From Isohypsibius dastychi (lineage: Eukaryota; Tardigrada; Eutardigrada; Parachela; Isohypsibiidae), in assembly GCA_034696485.1 (NCBI GenBank), contig JAQIWT010000082.1:1-37798 (forward strand): DNA of 37,798 bases, in the 5' to 3' direction. How positions within the stretch are numbered: the first letter of the stretch is position 1; every line of letters begins with the position of its first letter. The translations under genes and the position numbers were made by a program. Shown here one piece after another: positions 32,873 through 37,798 of the stretch. The notes beneath the pieces were generated by a model. It worked only from the letters and a program-made list of their open reading frames with translations. It did no database searches and had not been told where the DNA came from.

Positions 32873-35317
32873 TTAACCAAGCATGCCCAAAGTTGGCAAA
32901 AGAAATCGCTGGGTGATGCCAGACGCCATCCCGTTGAGCCCGGCAAACATCGGATTGGCGAGGAAAGGCGCTGCGATGAGCTGACCAAAAGGTAAAGATG
33001 AAAGTACAGAGAGTCCGCCACCTGCAACAGACGGCGATGCTCCATAGAACGATCCATAATCTCCAGCCGCACTTCCACTTCCCCAACCTGAATTCGAAGA
33101 AACGGCAGACTGCAACCCAGTTCCAAGGGGAGCAGCGAAACTTTGAGCCGAAGATGAGGATCCCCATCCGGAACCGCCGGTCGACGCGGACTGGAGACCT
33201 GCGCCGAGCTGAGTGGATTGAACGACAACTTCAGAAGTGGGAACAGCTGCAACTGTGGCGACTTGAGCGGGAGCTGTAGAACAAAACAGAGTTAGAGCAA
33301 ATATTCAATTATTCAGAAAATCCAAATTTCAGTAATCTACAATAGAAGCTGAAAAGCATAAAAATCGACTTACCGATTGTGTCCTGGATGGTGGTGGTAT
33401 CACTGACGACAACCGGGGTTTGTTGGACTGTCGTGACAACTGGGGCGGAAACGGTGTTTATAATTTGGGCCGATGGGATCTCCTGACTCCATGTCTGGAC
33501 ATTATGTGCGGCAGCTGATGATGTTTGAAAACTGGGAACTGCGGCGACTTGAACTGGAGCTGAAAACAGAGGGAAAAAATAAGCAACGTGTAAGTTCCAA
33601 ACACACAACATACTGATATTAATGATAGCGGTACAAAATAAAATAAAATCAGAAATAATTCGAAGTTGAATGAAGAAACGAATAACAGAATTTCAAAATT
33701 AATTCGCAAATATAAACTCTGAATTCAGATAAGCCACAACAACTTACCAATCGTGTCTTCGATGGTGGTGGTATCACTGACGACAACTGGAGTTTGCTGG
33801 ATAGTTGTAACCACAGGAGCTGTGTGTACATTAGTTTTGACGATCTGGGCAGATGGGAGCTGTTGGTTCCATGTGCTAACAGCGTTGGTAGCGGTCACAA
33901 CTGTAGCCGGCTTGTAGAAGTTGGGGCGTCTAATCTCGGTGAAATAAGTGGTCTGAACAGCGTTGGATGAAGCGGGCCAGGTAGGAACTTCTTTGATAGT
34001 CGTCGTAGTTTGGACTGGAACTTGATTCGTGATGACGGACTGAGCTCCAACGCCGGTCTGAACTGGGATGATATGAGCAGTTCCGGTGACCTTTGATGCT
34101 TCGACGACTGGAGCTGAGACCACATTCTGTTGAGACTGGAGGTTGTTTGTGGCGGCGATGTTGTTGTTGACCAGAACAGCATCGACAATCTTGGAAGCAG
34201 CTGCGGTGCGGACTGGAGCGGTTTCTTGAGCGGCAAACTGGTTGGCGGAAATGAAGTTCTGCCCAGACTGGTGGATTGCGCTGTCATGAGATGGGACCAA
34301 AATGAGCGGAATGACCCATTGGGCTCCAGCAGGAGTGTGCTTGTCGATCTCTCCGAAGTGGCTTGATTGGACGTTGATGGGAACGGCGTTCGAAGAAGAC
34401 AACAGGGTCGATCCGGCGTTGGCGATATTGTTTGAAGTCGTCAGAGTCGTGATGGGGGCGACATTGGTGTTGGTCAAAGTCGTAACGGTGTTGATGTTAT
34501 TATTAGACGGAAGGATGACTGGAGACTGAGCAACCGATGTTGTCAGAAATGCGTCGTTGGCAGCATTGTTGTCTATGGTGACGATGTTGTTGCTGGCGAT
34601 GATTGGAACCGTTTGAGTGAAGGTGGTTTGGCTGGCGACGGCGTTACACTGGACTTGATGCCACCATTCGCAAACTTGACCTTTAAAGAAGAAAATTGTT
34701 AGAATAAAAAATAAATGACGACAAGAACAATTGATTTTGATCAAATATTTACTGAATTAACGAACTAAAGAAAAAAAACTCACTTTGGTCATTGAAGATG
34801 GTGTAGTTTGGGCATAAGAACTACAAGAAATAACCATATTAATACATTAAACAGGAATGACCCGATGATCAATAAATTCTTACGGATTCCTTGATTCCGC
34901 TTGAAGTGCACAGATGGAAGACTTGGCAGTTTGTTTCAGGGTCGGCATAATACACTTCAGGTTGGAGGTTAGTTTTCAGGCAATCGAAACTGGTGAGAGG
35001 AATCGAGGCATAAATTGGAAAGTCCCTGAAACCACAATAAATTTAGAACGAATTCTCGAAACTAAAACTGGAATGAAAATGCGTCTTAAAATTTCTAGTG
35101 AAAAATAACTTACACTCCAGGCTGAGCTTGTTGGTTGATTAGCTGTGCGTCGTCAGAACCCAGTGGAACAAGTCCCACACTTCTGGCGGTTCTGTGAGGA
35201 GCCGCGTGAATTTCGGCGATGGCCAAGAACCCTAAAACAAATTAAAGGTATATAACGCAAACCTGGGATTGAGCAGACGTGGAACTCACCAAATACGATC
35301 AACTCTTTCGTGAACAT
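32873..35317 (-). CDS. CPAP1-like cuticle protein with one chitin-binding domain and repeats (gene C)
   Basis: Exons: 35317-35290, 35231-35114, 35025-34884, 34820-34784, 34680-33748, 33559-33374 and 33273-32873; 614 aa. Signal peptide MFTKELIVFGFLAIAEIHA. One CBM14 domain runs over exons 3-5: TSFDCLK ... YYADPETNCQVFHLC ... FLCPNYTIFNDQ, then VCEWWHQVQC. The Y-Y-A-D, CQVFH and CEWW signatures are those of the extended chitin-binding domain in arthropod CPAP1 proteins. The rest is a long Ala/Val/Thr/Asn-rich chain without cysteines, typical of cuticle proteins. The end of exon 5 and most of exon 6 repeat one module (PSAQI ... APVVTT ... QQTPVVVSDTTTI), and exon 7 begins with a third, partial copy (APAQVATVAAVP). 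The C-terminus is Gly/Ser-rich, then hydrophobic. A good TATA and initiator lie upstream. Predicted secreted cuticle component. Confidence 0.82.
34784..34820 (-). other. 37-nt microexon in gene C
   Basis: Acceptor TTCTTGTAG and donor GTGAGT flank 37 bases coding FLCPNYTIFNDQ, the strip around cysteine 4 of the chitin-binding domain. The strip is isolated on its own exon as in genes A and B. Confidence 0.7.
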
Positions 35318-35947
35318 GATGCGGGATTGTCGAAAGTCAAAAGGTCAACAGCAAAGTAACAACTAAAGCGAAGTTAGACTCACGAAGTCAAAAGGACTGC
35401 AAAACGAAAACTGAAACTGTTTCATCTAGAAGTGAAGGAATTTATATGATTTGGACGCAGCACTTTCCTTTTCTCTTGCCGGCATTGTCAAAATGACGTC
35501 TCACATGAAGGGAATGGTGGACAGTGGTCAGTGAAAGTGTCACAGATGGATTAATGATCAAGTGTCATTGTTCGAATTTATTCGAAATAGGGAAGTAGGT
35601 CAATCGATTGTCTCAAGCTATTCAAAGTTATGAAGTGGACTGGCTTCAAAAAATGGTCATGGAAATTACCTATGGTTGTCGCTTATACATATGTAACGTT
35701 ATATACGTATATGTCATGTACTAGTATTGTTCATGAGAAGCAAATATCCAGCTATTCGATTCCAGAGCCAAAACCACTGACCTTTATGCTTTTTCAAAAC
35801 CCCGAATAATCCAAGAAAATTAACGAGAATTTCAACTCAAGAAAACGTTCGCTGATAAAAGAACGCTAAAAACGCGAAAACGTGCCTTTTTTACAGGATA
35901 GGATACCAAAAAGACGACATACAAAAACCATGGAACGAACTGATATT
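35318..35947. other. Intergenic between genes C and D; gene C promoter
   Basis: Contains the gene C core promoter at 35409-35446 and the 3' flank of gene D. No exon is supported. Confidence 0.5.
35409..35446 (-). promoter_or_regulatory. TATA plus initiator of gene C
   Basis: On the minus strand TATAAA occupies 35446-35441 and the arthropod-type initiator TCAGTT occupies 35414-35409. This puts the start near 35412, about 34 bases after the TATA and 95 bases before the ATG at 35317. Spacing is near the canonical value. Confidence 0.6.
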
Positions 35948-37573
35948 TTAGTTGGCAAATTTCAACCACGGAGGAACATAATCTTTCGATGGAGAGTCGA
36001 AGGCCGGAAGTTTAGAGTAGAAGCGTGGGTTCGAATATTCGTAGAACTTTTTTGATCTGAATAAAAATGACGTCAGAGTAGAAAACCCACCTACCAGGGT
36101 AGTGACTGAGGAAATCTTACTTGTTGCAGTCGACGTTGAAATACCAGTCACAAACCAAGGTGACCTGATTATAGACGGTTTGTTCGGGACACAAGTAGTC
36201 ACTTCGACGGCCATCAGGATCACAACGATGGAACACTTGACAGCCGGTTTCCTCATCGGCAAAAAACCCAGTCGATTTTCCGCAGGTGAATGAAGTTTCC
36301 GGAATAGTCTTGAATGTCGGATAAGTTTTTCCTGGAACCGCTGCGGTAAGCAGGCGCGTCATGTCAGAGTCGGTTTTTGGAGGTGCCAAAAAATCAAAGA
36401 CATAAAGCTCTTGGCCACTGGATGGAACTGGCGAGAAAATCGGGGATGAAGTGTTAACCAAACTGGTGGCTGGAATAAGAACGCCTGTGGTCAAGTTCGG
36501 ATCTTTTCCAGTTTGGTCAACAGCGACAGTCGAATCCACCATTTCATGGGAGATACTTGGGGGGTTCGAATGGATTGTCACCGAGGGGGTTTCGGATGAT
36601 TCAGCAGAGGCGTTTTGTGGGATAGTCGGCGCGACTGTGGAGTTACCAAGAAGTGGGAATGTTGACTTCTCGACTTTCTGGTTAAAGATATCAACGCCTG
36701 GCCCGAAGTGCAAGCTGCTGGATCCATCTTTGTTTCGAACGAAGTTCACAGCGGACTGATCCGTGGACAGGATCCTACCACTTCTTTGGTTGGTTTTCGG
36801 AATATCGATCCCGTCCATGAAGACTTGGATTTTCGGATTGTTGCGGCGTTTGTTAGATGTGTCATAGTTGAAATTGTTGAGCTGGATATGGAATGGAGGT
36901 GGAAATGTCGGTTGAAATGGAGATGGAAATGTCGGTTTTTCACGCTGGTTGTCCTCAAGCGGGCTCGAATCGGTGACATGACTTGTTTCCGGTGTCGAAG
37001 GAGACTGCGTCGACCTTCAAAAAATGAAGAAGTTCACATAAATTCCCAAACAATATGGAACTGAAAAACGCACTTCTCGAACCTGAAAGCGTTTCAAACA
37101 ACAAAGAGCGGAAATTCATAATAAGTAAGAAAATTAGCACTGAATACCAGACTCACGTAATGGAGTTGGCATATCCAGCGTAGTAGTTCTGTCCAAAAAC
37201 ACTGTTCTCCAGTTTCGACGGGCTTTGTGTTGACCTTAAAAAACAAGAGTATATGCAAAATGAAATGCACCGATGAGATCAAACGAATTGCTATTGAACT
37301 ACTGTAACTAGAAAAATTGGAGAGATTCTCAGCGGCTGGACATGAAAATACCCACGTGATAGAATTAGCATATCCCGCGTAATAACGTTGCTGGACAATG
37401 TAGTCTTGCAAGTTTTTGGTCATTTCAACATCTTTGAGTTGATCTTGTCCGAAAGCGAACGAGACACCTGGAAAAAGCAAGGTCACCATTTTCAAGGCCA
37501 TGTTTCCAAATCATTTTCAATCTTTCTTACCCAAGATACACATCACAAAATTGGTAACTGAAAAGAACTCCAT
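35948..37573 (-). CDS. CPAP1-like cuticle protein with duplicated small exons (gene D)
   Basis: Exons: 37573-37531, 37467-37356, 37234-37157, 37014-36121 and 36056-35948; 411 aa. Signal peptide MEFFSVTNFVMCILGVSFAFG. The N-terminal region carries QQRYYAGYANSIT at the end of exon 2, repeated as QNYYAGYANSIT at the end of exon 3. STQSPS begins both exon 3 and exon 4. A Pro/Phe-rich patch (TFPSPFQPTFPPPF) and a Ser/Thr-rich disordered middle follow. The single CBM14 domain near the C-terminus reads TSFTCGK ... FFADEETGCQVFHRC ... DYLCPEQTVYNQ ... LVCDWYFNVDC, with all six cysteines. It is followed by KSKKFYEYSNPRFY, the post-domain motif common in CPAP1 proteins. Predicted secreted, chitin-binding cuticle protein; a relative of gene C but with the domain at the opposite end. 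Confidence 0.82.
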
Positions 37574-37798
37574 TTCCTGGGCAAAAAACCGCTCCTGTGT
37601 TGGAATGGCAGAAGAGGTACGTACTTTCGAGTAACGAAGAAACAATCAGCAAATACCGAAAGTATGTTCTCGGCTTCAAATATCACAACTGCTCACTCTG
37701 ATCAGCCGAATTCAAAGAGAAATCTTCTTCCAACCCGCCACGGCGGGGCGCGTTACCGCTTTATTGAAGCGGCATGGGGATTGCCCTGTTGATTAAAA

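Overview
The window is nuclear DNA from an animal with compact, intron-rich genes. Introns are mostly about 50-130 bp with GT-AG borders, plus at least one clear GC-AG intron. Multidomain peritrophin-type chitin-binding (CBM14) proteins, CPAP1-like cuticle proteins, Kazal-like secreted proteins and an ELAV/Hu-type RNA-binding protein together point to an ecdysozoan, either an arthropod (a crustacean would fit) or a tardigrade. The sequence alone does not decide between these. No viral, bacterial, rRNA or tRNA sequence was recognised. All gene models were built by hand from reading frames and splice sites, and every one keeps a continuous frame.

Left part (about 0.8-16.5 kb) holds small, mostly intracellular genes. 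In order: a Kazal-like secreted protein (+, 782-1234); an orphan protein with a charged nuclear-type tail (-, 2172-4712); an intact 870-aa CACTA/EnSpm-like transposase gene (-, 4985-7715); a three-RRM ELAV-like protein (-, 8243-9647); a small orphan with a SUMO-interaction-like motif (-, 10076-10785); a C3HC4 RING protein (-, 11342-12328); an orphan (-, 12578-13439); and, divergent from it, a 14-exon orphan (+, 13816-16512) with ten consecutive phase-1 introns. Four of the minus-strand gene starts have a C-rich tract (G-rich on the sense strand) shortly upstream.

Right part (17.7-37.6 kb) is a run of secreted, extracellular-matrix type genes. A second Kazal-like gene (+, 17697-18119) is followed by four minus-strand chitin-binding genes. 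Two are long, neighbouring CBM14 genes, called here B (18397-25083, ten domains with a Gln-rich centre) and A (26068-31058, nine domains). The other two are CPAP1-like genes with one chitin-binding domain each, C (32873-35317) and D (35948-37573). Each has a signal peptide, so they plausibly act together in cuticle or peritrophic-type matrix.

The most notable observations are these. Four CBM14 domains have lost exactly the cysteine pair (C2 and C6) that forms one disulfide in this fold. Genes C and D each carry internal exon duplications. The strip of the CBM14 fold after cysteine 4 is repeatedly isolated on 21-39 nt microexons. The plus-strand orphan gene has frame-neutral cassette-like exons. 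The second Kazal gene holds a 60-nt in-frame GC-AG intron candidate at the position where its paralog has a real intron.
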